Positions 11,592 through 25,232 of a stretch of DNA of 64,000 bases are shown in pieces. Each line of letters starts with the position of its first letter. Positions within the stretch are counted from its first letter, which is position 1. Location of the stretch: the NCBI RefSeq assembly GCF_000165425.1, contig NW_001799000.1, positions 62,001 through 126,000 on the forward strand, read 5' to 3'. Source of the DNA: Paramecium tetraurelia. Its lineage: Eukaryota; Ciliophora; Oligohymenophorea; Peniculida; Parameciidae. Both the position numbers and the translations under genes were made by a program. The notes beneath the pieces are model-generated. The model was not told where the DNA came from. It ran no database searches and saw only the letters and a list, made by a program, of their open reading frames with translations.

Positions 11592-12604
11592 TCATAAGAA
11601 ATAAGGAAGAACATTCTTTGGATTAATGCTTTTACTACTTTCAGGAACTTCTCTGAATGTTTTCCAATTAGATTACAAAGAACTATCTAAACTAAGAATG
11701 GAAGCGATATTTCCACACCTATAACAATAGTTTGGAGCTGACCACACAGTAACCAAGTTTTGATCCTAGATTATTTATATGAATGTTACAGGGAACCAAT
11801 ATTTATATCCTTCCATTACTAATTGATGAGCTCTGCAAATTAAACTAAGATCATTCAATCTACAGAACTCTTTTGTTACTTTAGCACCAAATAAGTATCC
11901 AGCTCCTCTTGAATTAAGTGCCCAATAGTCAACTTCTTCTGGATCCGACCACATCAAATCGCAAAATGGACCCTCATGAGGTATTTCAACCTCTAATACA
12001 AATGATTTGATACTTTTCTGTCTATTGTTCTTATTTGATCAACTGTTCTCATATCTGGAGACAATCCTCCATGAACACATAATATTTAACCCTCTATTAA
12101 AGCAGCTAATGGTAAACAATCAAAAACATCCATAAATAATCTCCATGGACAGCTATTTCCATATTTTCTCAAAATCTCCTCATAAAAGCCATAAACTTAA
12201 GTGCACTGTCTCGATTCATGATTACCTCTTAATAGCACAATGTTTCCTGGATATTTCACTATTAATCATTTCAATCTGCTCTTACCTTTCAGACACAACA
12301 AATACTCCATGGTTTCAACACTATTGTATCCTCTATCAACAAAGTCGCCTATAAAAATGTAATTGTGATCGGAAATGTCTCCACCTTCTTTCATCAAAGC
12401 CTACAAATCGTAAAATTGGCCTAAATTCATTAATTATTTGTTTTTACCATGAATATCACCACAAACATTGACTGGTGCTCTGACAGGTTACACATTAGAT
12501 TCTTCTAGGAAGATTTCTTTTGCTCGTTCACAAACAAGTTTGAGATCTCTTTCTGTTAGACATCCTCCTCTTAGCAGCTATGAAATGTGTCTGTCGATGT
12601 CCAT
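11592..12604 (-). CDS. PP2A-group Ser/Thr phosphatase catalytic subunit, PP4-like
   Basis: A 303-residue protein with four introns (12421-12447, 12259-12285, 11991-12013, 11766-11789). All PPP metal and catalytic blocks are present: [57 protein letters not shown] and [11 protein letters not shown]. It ends PYFL, as in the PP2A/PP4/PP6 group whose C-terminal Leu is carboxymethylated. [13 protein letters not shown] and HQLVMEGYK are nearer PP4 than PP6. In other eukaryotes PP4 acts with regulatory subunits in DNA repair and centrosome maturation. The assignment inside the group needs a tree. It shares a very short gap with a divergent gene. Confidence 0.9.
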
Positions 12605-12630
12605 TATTAATTTAAGTATTTGCTTATTTT
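12605..12630. promoter_or_regulatory. 26-bp gap between two divergent start codons
   Basis: Only 26 bp separate the ATG of the PP4-like gene (minus) from the ATG of the 148-residue gene (plus). The two transcripts must share this short AT-only stretch, or their starts must overlap. No specific motif is visible. It is inferred to be a bidirectional promoter from position alone. Confidence 0.4.
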
Positions 12631-13112
12631 ATGTAACAAAAATTTAAGTCTAAACTTTACAATATAATTACAGAATGTGAATAACTGAAGGATTCAAATG
12701 CCAGCTTCAACTAAGAAATATCCAACTTTACTACTAAATATCGCATGAGATTTAGCAATATTGTTAAGCGAGCTTAATCGGAAGAGACAAAGAAGTAAAA
12801 GGAAGAAAAGCAATTAAAGTACAGTTATCCAAATATTCCAGAATGAATATTAGACTTCACCATTACCTTTGTCAATAAATCATAGACTCAACTCAATATA
12901 ACTTGGAAAGGCCTAATCGGAAAGCCGAAAAGTACAAGCTCTAGGAAGAAACCTTTTTCGATAGAAATCCTGTTTTATATCTCAAATAGCAATTATAATA
13001 AGATAAATAGAGGAGTCTTAAATTATCGCTTTAAGCAAGACATTTTTCGATTCAACAACAAAAATTTGTGTAAAAACTAGAAAACTATAAAGACTTTATA
13101 GGTCTAAAATGA
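12631..13112 (+). CDS. Hypothetical Gln/Lys-rich coiled protein (148 aa)
   Basis: Starts MQQKFKSKLYNIITECEQL. A 35-nt intron (12819-12853) joins the charged EETKKQKEEKQL segment to a second exon containing RPNRKAEKYKLQEETFFDRN and ending ENYKDFIGLK. The spliced length is divisible by three. The intron is at the long end for this genome and is needed because the upstream frame closes at a TGA inside it. It is predicted to be mostly helical, with no recognised domain. Confidence 0.55.
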
Positions 13113-13157
13113 GTTTTTAATATAAAATTTGATTAATTTTTTAATTAACAACCAATT

Positions 13158-15524
13158 ATGGCAATAGCATTCAAAAGATCATCGTTATCCTAAAAAGAAT
13201 AAGAAGCAAAAAACAGATTTTATGGATTACCGCCATAATAATCATCTCCACCGTAAAGTTTATGACATAATTTAGTACAAAGGACAAACCTTAGAAGGAA
13301 TAAAAGAGGCCATCTCAATCCAATTAATAATAGTTACAAATTCCATAGTAATAATAAAAGGATGGATTCGAGACTGCTTACAATGCACCATCTAATGAAT
13401 AAATAGATTAATTCTATAAAAATTTGGAGAATGATTTTAAATAAGTAGCTTAAAGTAATATTACAACATTATTTGAATAGAGCAAGTAACTATGGGAATG
13501 CTGGTCAGTTAACAAGAGTTGATGAAATAATAATAGGAAATCCTAATGCGTAATCAATAGCAAATGCAATAATTTACGTAGTAAAATAATACAAATAGTA
13601 ATAATAACAAGCAGAATTCAAACAATTAAGGTGAGTAACAAATGATGATGAATCTCCTAACACCAATAAATCAATAATTACAAGAGATCAAACAACTATA
13701 TCAACAGACATAGCAATCTTAAACAGAAATTAGATAACAATTGCAATAGTAAAACAGCAACATTAATTTTTAATAATATGATTCACAAAATAACCAACTC
13801 AAATAACTCTTAGATACTACTCAACACAATTTATAATTCTTGAGACCAGAGAACTTATAGACACTATAAAACTTTACTAACTTTAATTTATAGTTATATT
13901 AGGATACAATTAATAATTTGTAAAATTAAATTTATGCCTTGTAAAACGAAGCAGCAACAAGTGAACAAGAATTACATGTAAAATACAAATAATTAAATGA
14001 TGCACATATGGTTAGGAAAATTTAAAAGGTGTCCTAATATGAAGAAGAAACAATCCAATAATTGGAGAAACAAATTAATTCTATCAATTATGAAAAATCT
14101 TAACAATACATCAACCAAAAGTTAGGAGGATTCTTTGATTATGAGTAATTCTCTTAAGATATATCCGATTTAACTGCTGAAGCATCTATTGTGTACTCCT
14201 CATTCATTGACAAGGGATTAGATTATGAAATGTATATTCCAGAATATTAATTTGATTCTTCAGATATTGAGGCCCTCAACAATAAACCAAGTTCTATTCT
14301 TGATGAAATGAAAGCAGCCTTAGGAATCACTAATAAACCACCTCCACCTAAACCAAAATAAGTTTAATAAGCCCCTGTAGTTTAACCTATTCAACCTTTA
14401 GGAGAAATGTAAAAAAAGACACTCAAACCTAATCATTTAGTTAATCTACCTACCAAACCAATTGAACCTCCAAAAGATATAAAATTTGAAAAATAACAAA
14501 CTCCTCAGGATTACAAGCCTATATTCAAAGAACCTCCAAAATAATAATAGCAATCTGGTTAGAAAAGTCAGAAATAAAAACCTTTCAATATGGAGAAAGC
14601 AGAATTCAGATAAAAACCTAAATAGGTTGAGGATGAATCCAAGAAGTATGGAGTAATTGAGTATTTGCAAAATGACTAATCCTTTGAAGAACCAAAATAT
14701 TAGATTTCTTACAAAAAGAAGGACAATCAAGAGATTAACAATAACTATGATAATAAAACGAGACAAAAATAAAATTAATAATTAATATCTCCATTAAAAT
14801 AACAAGTAGAAGAAGCAGAAAGGATTCAGGAAAATAATGTTTATATAAATAAACCTCAAGACTACAAGGATGTTTACAATTATCAAGAAGTTAAATACAA
14901 TTACTAAGAACAAGTAAATGATCCTAAATTTATTAATTACGACGATTTAATCTATGAAGTTCAATAAACAAACAATTTTACTTCTTAGGAATAAAAAAGT
15001 GGAGCATTATTGGAAAGACTAGGAATGAAATAAGAAAATCCAAAAAATGAATTTGAATTGATAGAGCTCTTATCTAGAGACATTGTTAAGGATAAATTAG
15101 TTTAACAAAAATAACTAAATGTCCAAGCACAAGATATGATCAATAAGGATAAGATCTTAAAGAATCAATCTATTCAAATCTAGCCGGATTAACCCAATTT
15201 GTAAGATCAAATAGCTATGGGAGCACAAGCATTTTTCTAAGGTCTTTTGACTGCTTTCAACTAGACCTTAAATTAAGTTAATGATGGGATTTCAGGAAAT
15301 GCTGCCTAATAAGCAAGGTAACTGATTAAGATCTAGTAACAACTTGAATCAAGCGAATACACAGATACTGAAGAAGAAGAAGCAAGATAAAATTAGGAAT
15401 ACCATTAAAAACAAGAGAAATTATTAGATAATCAAATCTCAGGATCCAAATAGAAACCAAACAGACCAGCTCCCTTTTAAAATACTTAAGTCTTACAATA
15501 GTATACTTTTGCATCGACTTTCTC

Positions 15525-15555
<31 letters not shown>

Positions 15556-15888
15556 TAAACTCAATAGCAATTTCAGCAACCAAAGGAAGGAGGACAAAAA
15601 GGTGTGAATGATATGAAAAATTATTTGAATCAATTCGCTTTAAGTGATAACTCCCAAGTGTCTCAAAATAAAAGTGGAACATCCTATGCTGGAAGTATAT
15701 TTAGACTAGATGACTCATATGGTCATAAGAGTGAGGGATAAGTATCTATAAATGAAGGCAAAGGCAATAAGGTAATACAGTAATTGAATATGTAGTAGAG
15801 AGGTTAAGTTACTAAAGATATCTTCAAAGACCTAAACTAAGATCTGTCTGATAGCGATGTTCCGTAACACAGATAAAAGTTTTAATGA
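13158..15888 (+). CDS. Large Gln-rich low-complexity protein (894 aa)
   Basis: Two 23-nt introns (13253-13275, 13486-13508). The N-terminal third is Gln/Asn-rich with short heptads. A small structured patch at about residues 300-370 (KLGGFFDYEQF, then VYSSFIDKGLDYEMYIPEY) precedes a proline-rich linker (KPPPPKPK). Repeated Lys-Pro-x segments follow, such as KPIEPPKDIKFEK, DYKPIFKEPPK and NKPQDYKDVYNYQE. A final part has a helical AFFQGLLTAFNQTLNQV and a polyQ run. No known domain is recognised. The composition suggests an intrinsically disordered scaffold or RNP-type protein, which is inference. Most Gln codons are TAA/TAG, so the gene is invisible under the standard code. Confidence 0.75.
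15526..15558 (+). repeat. (TAA)9-CAA-TAA trinucleotide tract encoding polyQ
   Basis: Nine in-frame TAA codons, then CAA and TAA, code for an uninterrupted run of eleven Gln near the C-terminus of the Gln-rich protein. As a perfect trinucleotide repeat it could vary in length between strains. Confidence 0.9.
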
Positions 15889-16108
15889 AATTAATATCCA
15901 TTTTATACTGAATTTTTATTAAATCAAAAGAAATCTTGCAAAGTTTTTTAATGCTTTTAGATGGAGAAACTTATAAGAGTTTAGGGTAGCATATTAAAGT
16001 ATGATAATTTCATAAGTTTGCAAAAAATTAAAGCGAAAGTTGTTTCTTACTGCATTTTAATGTATAAATTGAATTGAATCCAAATATAAAAATAATAAAT
16101 AATATATA

Positions 16109-16618
16109 ATGAATTTATCTGAAGAAGATATTGAGCAGTGCTAGAGAGCGTTTAATGATTTAGATGATGTAACTTTGTGTGTTTATAGTTTATGATAGAG
16201 AGGAGAGGGAGAGATCATGGCTGATGATTTGGAGATTGCCTTAGAGATGGTGGGATTGAAGTAGAAACCTCATAAGGTTCACAAATTAATAAGTGAGATT
16301 GATGATGGCAATCGTGGACGCATAAAATTTAAGGAGTTTTTGGGTCTCTATGCCAGACTTAAATATGCTGGGTTACAAGATGATGATCAAGATATGATCG
16401 ATGCATTTGTAGCTATGGGAGGGAATGAGGACACATCAGGAAATGTTGATGCAGAAAAGTTGATTCGAATAATAAAGAATGAATTTGAATTAACGATCGA
16501 TATTGAAGGATTAATTAAAGAAGTTGATACCGATGGATCAGGAGTAATAGAGTTTGGAGAGTTCAAAGAACTATTAAAAACTAATTACTTATAAGATGAT
16601 GAAAATGACTATCCGTGA
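16109..16618 (+). CDS. Four-EF-hand calcium-binding protein (159 aa)
   Basis: A calmodulin-sized protein with one 30-nt intron (16169-16198). Four EF-hands can be traced: FNDLDDRGEGEIMADD, ISEIDDGNRGRIKFKE, a third with degenerate loop GGNEDTSGNVDAEK, and a canonical fourth VDTDGSGVIEFGEF. Only the fourth loop has all ligands in place, so calcium affinity is probably low in the N-terminal half. The spacing resembles axonemal or centrin-like EF-hand light chains more than calmodulin. The intron was extended past the first TAG because the shorter form leaves an in-frame TGA. Confidence 0.85.
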
Positions 16619-16949
16619 TTTTGATGCCATATGTTTAAATATATTGCTACAATTCTAAGCCTAATTAATTATAAATAAATTGTATATTCCTCCTCATCCT
16701 CCATTACAGATACCCAATGAAACTATCATTGTCAATATTCACTAAGTATATTTGACATTTTAAATAATTGATATCTTATTAGCTTAATGTAATATACTAA
16801 CAACTTATTTAATGTATATGCTAATAAATTATTTAATTTGTGAATTATATATATTTGATATGATTTATATATATATAATTCTCTATATTTTCCTTAATAG
16901 TACACGTATTTATTAAATAGATGGCAGTGTCACAATCAATTTCTACCAT
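16619..16949. other. Tail-to-tail intergenic gap, nothing seen
   Basis: About 330 bp between the EF-hand stop and the stop of the giant minus-strand gene. Extremely AT-rich with TATATA runs. No coding or RNA signal. Confidence 0.4.
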
Positions 16950-19900
16950 TCACCAAATTTCAACTGATAAAGGACTTGGTTAAGAAACCTTTGTGCTATG
17001 GATCATTCTTGATTTTGTGTTTATTCTTTTCTAAATTAACGCTTTTTTAATCAATTGAAATCGAGAAAGTGCAATTTTCTTTCTTTCACTCCTTAAAACT
17101 AAAATAGTTTTCAATCCTGGACACATGTATTTTATTTGTGGGTACTTCTATAAAATCTACTTTCTTATTGAATCAAGTCTTTCATCGTATTTAGTATAAT
17201 AGACAAGAACTACTTTTTTTATGATAGTGTAAATAAAGTACAACGAAAAAATAATTTATAGGATCTGAAGGGGTATATCAAGGTTTCCCTATTCAGCAAG
17301 GGTAGATTAATAATGAAGAGAACTTAAAATAATGATGATTCCACATAATAGAATACTTTCTTATTCAAATCGATTTAAAGCTTAAAGATTGTAAGGCTGG
17401 AAGTAAAGGAAACTAAAGAAATATAGGATCAAAACCAGAAGCGTTATGACGCTCTTCAAGATTACTCTCTCCTCATTGATTATTAACGATAACATTATTA
17501 CTTCTCGCTAAAATATCTTAATTATTTCCCAATAATAACTATTTTCTTTGTAATCATTAAATAAATATCCCCATATTTTCCGAGTTCGTTCAAAATGAAA
17601 ATATTTTCTGAATCTGTAGAGTATTGCCAATAGAACCAGAGGTATTATTCCTCCGAAAATCACTAAGACTGGCCCAATAAAAAATCGTACCCAATTTTAA
17701 TGCTCTTAAGTATAATATAAATATGAGGTGTTTATATTGATGTAATCGATCATCGATATTGTTCTATATGCAATCAATCCTCCAAATTACTTTATTATGT
17801 TAGGTTGAGTATAAAAAAACAAGTAGATTAAAGCTGTAAAGTAAATGGTTGAAGATAGAATCATCTTATGCCCAATCACTAATATCAAATAACTTGTTAA
17901 AAAAAATAGATAATAGATTGCTGGCAACATTAAATACATGATTTAAGTAAGATAGATTATTTGTATACTTGAAGAGCTAGTAATGTAGCATTAAAAAGAA
18001 AAAGTGGAGCTTCCTATTGGATTGCTTATGGGCATTAAAATATCAATGATATTGAAATACAAATCTGATTGAAACGATTTAATACTAACCAGTATTTAAC
18101 AATAGTTTACGATCATTTTAATAAGAGCCGCAGATTGATCTAATAAATCAGAATTACTGTTACCTAAATTACTGCAAAAGATTATCTTATAATATTTAGT
18201 AGTTTATTTCAGTAATTTAAAACTTTTAAAGACACTATTTACACTAATGACAGTCAAATATATTGAAACAATAGCGCTAAAATTAATTCATATTATTTAC
18301 ATAGAATTTATGAAGAGTGAAAACAAGATTTCCCATGCTTATTCACTACAAATTTCACATTGAATATTCTTATTTTTAAAATATTATCCAAATCCTCTAA
18401 AATTATATATATCGCATTCTTCACATAAAGCTCCAATAGATCCATCTTGACAAGAAATATCTCCGGTCTACCAACCACCTAAACAATTGTTAATTTTGCT
18501 CTAACATTTTGAAATATAATGGCTTCTAATATTTGGTCTCCAATATCCAGGATACAATTCAATAGTATTTATCGTATTGGATTTGATTAACTTTGGATCC
18601 ACCTTCTAGCAATTCTACGCTTTTAATTCTACTGAATAAAATCCTTTCTTATAGTCGCATAATAAACATTAAGATTCAAAATAATATTCTCCCATCTTGC
18701 ATGTAAAACTCTTTGCATTAAATTAAAAAGTGTAATTCATATTTCTTATACAGTCACATTTGACCTTAAATCTCTAAAACTCTATTTCTTTTGAATAAGG
18801 ATCCAATACTATTGAATGATTTGAAAGATCAAAAGATTGACTACTGATATTGTATGCTATTTATTCTTGTTGTTAAATATCCTTATAAATAACTATATTG
18901 TCTTTGTTCATCTAATTTGACAAGTCAAGCATACATACAGCATTTTCATTTTCAATTTAAACTTCGTTTAAAGTGTTGATTGGCAAAATCTTGAGTTATA
19001 TATTATAAAACTTATTCAAAGTTACCTCATTTGAAATCTATAATTCATAATTTCCAATCTTCTATCCACTTGGAATTTATATAAAATTATCAATATCATA
19101 TTTTGTAAAATTTGGTTATCCTGAATTTATATCCCTTATTGTCATTATCTTCTATCCAAATAACGATAATTATAAATGACTAGGTTATTCTCTTACGTTT
19201 GAGATTAGATTTCTTGCCATATTATCAATAAAAAATATCTTTGATAAAGTAACAGGAGATATTCTAGTATTTTCAATGTAAACAGCTCCTCCCAACTCAG
19301 CTGAATTATTTATGAATTAGATATTTTTAAGATTTGTTAACTCATTAGTTGATTTATAATAAAGTCCACCTCCAAAAGTACCAATATTATTTAAATACAA
19401 TAGATTCTTACCTGCAAAAGAATCGATATCTAATTTCATTGTCCCATTGCTTTTACCAATATTTTAAATTAACATACTAGTTCTCATTTCAAGATTCACA
19501 CTTTAATTTACAAATAAACAATTAGATTATCCACAATTATTATCATATAGAACAAAGTCTGATATTTTACACTTTTCAACATTTTAATCTAATTGTATAT
19601 AAATTAATCCCTATTAACATGTTTCGCATTAATTTTGAATTAAGTATATTTTAGTCAAAAATAACTTTATTTTTTAATTTTAATAGATATTTGCGATAAT
19701 TATGCTTAAAAAGGCATTACTTACAAAATTATCAATACTCCTCCCTGAAAAAGAAGATCTATAAATAGTTATATTTGTTATAGCTATTTTTAATATCTCT
19801 TTCAAGAAAGAATTTTCAGAGAGGATGAGTCCTCTATTTGATATTGTAATAAGCTCATCACTCTTGGCATTTACTTAATTTAAGTACAGATTACTTAACA

Positions 19901-22900
19901 AAATTGAATTAGAAAATTGAAGATTCAAGATCTTTTGAGTGGCAATCCCCTCAAAATATAGATTTTTAATTTATATATTACTAATTAAGAATAAAGGATT
20001 ACCTATTAAAAATTGATATAATCCCATTTCTGGTTTAGTTAGTCTATTCAAGAATTTTACCAAAGCTCTATTAATGCAGAGTTTCATCAAGGTTAATAAT
20101 GATATTTGATAATTTTACGTTATTGAGCTAATTATTACCTGAAAAATCAAACTCAAACATGACTTTACTCTAAGAAAACACATTTGTAAATATTATGTTA
20201 TCAAACACTACATCATTACTAATTGTCGATGAGATCAAATACAAAAAGCCATTTTAATTTTTGCTTTTACAATTATATATTTTTATTCTATTTAAATTTA
20301 AATTTAACTTTGAGTTAATTGAATTAACACCCAAACAACCTCCAACTGCATAATCCTATTCATTTGACCAACTTATTGCATTCTCAATATAAATATTATT
20401 CATATCTACATTTCCTAATCGAATTAATTCCAAAAACAAACAAGATGCCTAATAACCGTACAAGTTTTAGAAAACAGAATTATCAATTACAAATAATTCT
20501 GTTTTAGCATATATTACCCCACCAATCGATTTACTATAAATATCTTAATTTAATTGATTTGGATCATAATTAATATTTTATACTTTTATCTCCTTTATTT
20601 TCACTTAATTGGAATTCAAATAAATAAGAGAATTAGTTGTGTTTAAAATAGTATTTTAGTAAATGATGTTGTTATCCATATATATATTTTATTAACAAAC
20701 TTAAATATAAATGAGTCCAGGAGATATAAATGAATAATCTTCTAAAAAATGAATGATCAAGTTATTTTTAAATGAAGATTCATTAATAACTGTCTCACAA
20801 AAATACTCTGAATATATATATAAAAGACTGGCAAACTAAGTACTTTCTGTTTTAATCAAATAGTTGTTATGAAGTTACAAAGAGTTTATATTTATTTTCT
20901 AATTGTTTAGGGCTTGGCCTTTTGAAATCAACAAAATTAGCGCTGAATTTACAATAAAATGATTTTTGATTTATACATTATTTACTTTAATATTCACAAA
21001 ATCTTGAATATAGAATACTCCGCAACTTTGCACCCTTGTATTTATTGATGATTTGAGCTATTTAATCTAAGACCACATTAAGGAATAAGTAAACAAATTA
21101 TTTCCTTAAATAATTAAATTATTAATTGTTATTTGAGTAAATTTTTAAAGGCAAAAATACCATTACGCATGTATATTCTTAATTTGTACATTTTCAATTA
21201 CAATAGTATGGCTGCTATATGTAAATAAACATTAACTTGTATTGCATGCGTTTTAGCAAGAAGATGATATATTTTTTATCTCCAAATTTTACAATTTTAT
21301 AAATCCCTTTTGATCTTTATCATTCTTAATAGAAATGAAATCTCCTCCGCAAAAATCTAAGGCATTTAATGTTAAATTAGAAATTGAATGACTATATCCA
21401 TTTTTTACAAATTATTGGGTGTATATGATTAAATTACTTTTTACAAATGCACTATTATCAATGATAATATTTTATATTGAAAAAGATGAAACGATTTTTA
21501 TGAAAATGCTATTAGAGATTTTACATTCAATAATGTCAAATTTGCTAATAAATACTGTTTTAGAAATTGGAATTCTAAATAGAATACATTTTTAGATTGT
21601 TGAATTTTTAAATATGATCCTTTCGGCTGAATAGTAAGAATTAAAAGTTATAGAATCGATTGTTATAATTGAAGAATTTAAGAGGTAAGTGTTGATAACT
21701 GTGATCTAATTTAATTTTAGGAATGCAAATTCTGAATCAGTAAGTGTATAAAAGGATATGATTGATGAATTTGTTAAATTACTATCAACCAATATAATAT
21801 TTTCTATATGGATGTAAATGTTTTGGGTTGATTATCTTTGATAATGTTTAAACGAAAATAAGTGTGAATTTAATAGAGTTACATTAGATAACAAAATTGT
21901 ATTAATATAAACATTAGTTGCTTATTCAATTGAAAAAATTGTTTTTTCTAACTCCAAATTGGAAATAGAGATATTCCTAAAAAATATTGAAACCCCAAAT
22001 GTGGAATGCACAAAGAAAATATTAGATTAATAAAAAATTCTAAGATTCTATATATTAACAGTAGATTAATTGGCAATTTCGAATTACTTTTGATGTAAAC
22101 TATCATTATATCCATCGTAAAGAAATGTCTGATTTTTCAAAGAAAATACTTGTTCTCTATGATTAATAGGGGATGAATTACTTTGACTATTATACTTATA
22201 AATATATAAGTCAGGTTTGACTTTTTATAAATAATTTGTTAGGTCATCAACTTATTTAATAGGATTTTGAAGAGTTGTAAAAGTCTCAGGTTCTAATTGA
22301 AGTTTATATCTTCGTTTAGATGAATCCTTTCCTTTAGTTTATCCTGTGTGGGATTCAATGTATGTTAAATCCTCTTTGTAATTGAATACACAAAAGTACG
22401 TTTATTTTATAGATTGTTCATTTACTATAAAGTAAGGGTTAATAGTTTATATTTGATCTAATGAGATTGGTTAACATATTTAACATGGATATGGACATTA
22501 TTAACATTAATTATCAAAGTAGGATAAAATAGGATTAACATCAGAACTATTTTCACAAGTAATACAAATTGAGCTGGGTGTATCATATTGAAGACAATCT
22601 TAATTTATAAGTTTATTACAAGTCATACCAAATTTTATGTATCCATCAGCGCATTTCAATATATCATACCATTATATATAATAAATTCCTTAGATTAGAA
22701 TAGGAATCTTATTAGGTTTGAAATTTATATAAAAACTTTAGACTTGATATTTCCAATTATCTTATTAAGAAGTCGTCATAACACACACTTCTGAGTGTTC
22801 AAATTGAGCAGAACATTATTAGCAGATCCCATTTAAAAAATTCAAGAAGTATCCATAAACACATTCTACACATTGGATATTTCCATTAAAGTCTTAAAGG

Positions 22901-25232
22901 CATTTTAAGCAATTTGAATAATAATGCTGACAATTAATAAACTGTATAGCTATGTTCCTTTAGATCTCATCTTTAGACAAGAGAGTAGAAGTACAAACAA
23001 ATTGGTTTTCTTCTGAAATGAAACCATTCACGCATTAATTACTTGTAGTATATTCAACACATTAATTGATTGAAAAATTAAATATATAGCCTGGAAAACA
23101 TAATGAACAAGCAATAACATAGTCTTCTAGATTGTATGAAATATCTTCTAATTGAATTGAAACTTAGTTTTTGTCAAATATATTATATTAGAAGCAATAT
23201 TTGCAGTTTGTAAGATCACATGTTCTACAAATGCCTTAAACATCCATGAAATATCGTTAAGAATCTTTACAATACAAACATTATTTAAACAAGCAATATC
23301 CACACGTTTTTGAGCATTAAGACTTACCATTGTGACTTTCTTATTAAACCTCAAGACATTTTTTTACATCTTACTAGTAAACACCAAAATAGCAAGTGAT
23401 ATATACATCTTAATCCAAGTGTTTATCAGGATATAAGATGCAATCAATATACCTTTCCTAAATATCTTGATCTGTACAACGATCGCATCCATCACAACCA
23501 ACCACTTCTTCGTTGACAACAAAAAATTAAGTTGTCTATGCTTTTTCATTTAGAGTGCTATAATACACGTTATTCTAAGAACCTTAAAATTGATGATACT
23601 ATTCTTAACAACTACCTTTATATACCCATAAATCAGGATTTTATATACATTCTAAACAATTTAACATTCCCTTTTACGAAGCCGAAGGACTAAGTTACAT
23701 TAACAATTAATACCATTATATACAAGATTCTTTATACTTAAAATAACCAAAAGCACAAATTATTTCTGTATCTTCGGATTCATATTAATTGTTATCAGGT
23801 AAATAATTGAATGTTTATTTAAGGTTCATATCAGCAGATCCATAACATTTCGACTAATTATCTTCCACATACCATAATTTACATTGACAGGAATTTGTTT
23901 TCTAATCGTAAATCCGATTATCTGAATCTAGACAAGATAAACATTAATTATTAAAAGGACCCCAACAATTTTAACATGAGTAATGGCAATTTTATTGTCT
24001 TCCTAATTCATTCATCTGATTGATAGGACTTATATAATTGAAATAATTGAATTATGCTATTTCCCCTTCATAACTTACTTTTTAACTATCACTAGCTCCA
24101 AATTAAAACTCTAAAAGTATATCTGAAAATTAATAAATTTCTTTGAATTCGATATTGTATTTTTGGTTTGTCATAAAACTAGTTAGTTTAAAAACTAAAA
24201 TATTCAGTACATAAGTTATTTCTATGAGATGCCATTATGTAATAAGTTCTACTTCTATGTTCTAAGTGAAACTTTTTAAAAATGTTTTTATTAAATTTTC
24301 ATTACGTACAAAAGGGTAATTATAAGTGTAGTATTCAATTGAATAAGACCATTATTCTTAATCCTTTATATAATTTAATAAAAAGATATTGAGATTCTAT
24401 TAGAAATTATGAGGTTTAATCTTTAGAATACCTATTTATTATTGATTAACCTCTTTAATGTTTATTTTGGACCAAAACTTAATATCATAGCTTCTATTAT
24501 AATAAAATTAACTAATAATATTATTTTTGATAAAGGGTGAGTATTTTAGATATGAAATTAATGGGTTGATACTGAGTTTTTCATTTATTCCTTAAAAAAA
24601 ATCATCTTTGTATTCTGTTAAAAGCAATATATTAGTTATTTAATATAATTTCACCTTGCCAGGATAAGTATTCAACATTAAATTTTTTTTCGTGCTACCC
24701 TTCAACATCTAATATAAATCACAAAAATTACTTAAGTATTCTATCCATGAATTAGTATCAAGTCTTAAAAACAATTAAGATCGCTTTAAAATATTTTAGT
24801 CTAAAGCTAATTTGGACATTCTAATCCTACTACTAATTCCGTTTCATCAGTGAAGTACAAATAGTGAAAACACCATAAACCTTCATAGTTTAAGTTGTCC
24901 ATTTCAAATTAGACTTCTATATTATTTGAACAAGCTTGAACAATAAAATAATGAATAATTTTCTAAGGAATAACTAGAAATTCGACATAATACACAAATC
25001 GTAGCTCTTTTGTTTTTACTTGTTTTGCCATATATATTAAATAAGCATTATAATCTGTTTCCTCAAATTTTTCTTAATTATAAATATTGCTCAAAAACAA
25101 ATATTTGGAAATACTTCCAATAACCTATTCTTTTTATAAACTTATCTAAGGAAAGTTCAAATAATTAAGGTCCTTTAAATCATAGTATTATTGAGAACTA
25201 ATTTTGGCAAACATCATTAAAATTATAAACAT
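16950..25232 (-). CDS. Giant secretory/membrane protein: Cys-rich, beta-helix-like, multi-span C-terminus (2,734 aa)
   Basis: One gene of 8.3 kb with three introns (24709-24731, 20030-20060, 18277-18300). The start MFIILMMFAKISS is a probable signal peptide. It is chosen because two later ATGs would cut it off. Residues about 15-400 are an unknown lumenal region. About 405-925 are Cys-rich with repeated C-x2-C pairs (CLSCLDS, CDGCDRC, CQTCDL-like), as in growth-factor-receptor furin-like repeats. About 990-1990 are Asn/Ile/Ser-rich with a roughly 20-30-residue rhythm (NITIYRSSF, NIQFINNSAELGGAVYIEN), like right-handed beta-helices. A second Cys cluster (CQDGSIGALCEECD) leads into about seven hydrophobic segments from residue 2,280 to 2,660 and a basic tail. 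Ciliates have many such proteins of unknown role. It is expected at the cell surface or in a secretory compartment. Confidence 0.85.

Noticed and set aside
14446-15682. Minus-strand hydrophobic frames of 106 and 118 residues
   Set aside because: They are antisense to the Gln-rich gene. Runs of TAA/TAG Gln codons read backwards as Leu/Ile/Tyr and imitate membrane segments.
23148-23549. Two short Cys-bearing minus-strand frames as separate small genes
   Set aside because: They are pieces of the Cys-rich part of the 2,734-residue protein, broken only under the standard code.
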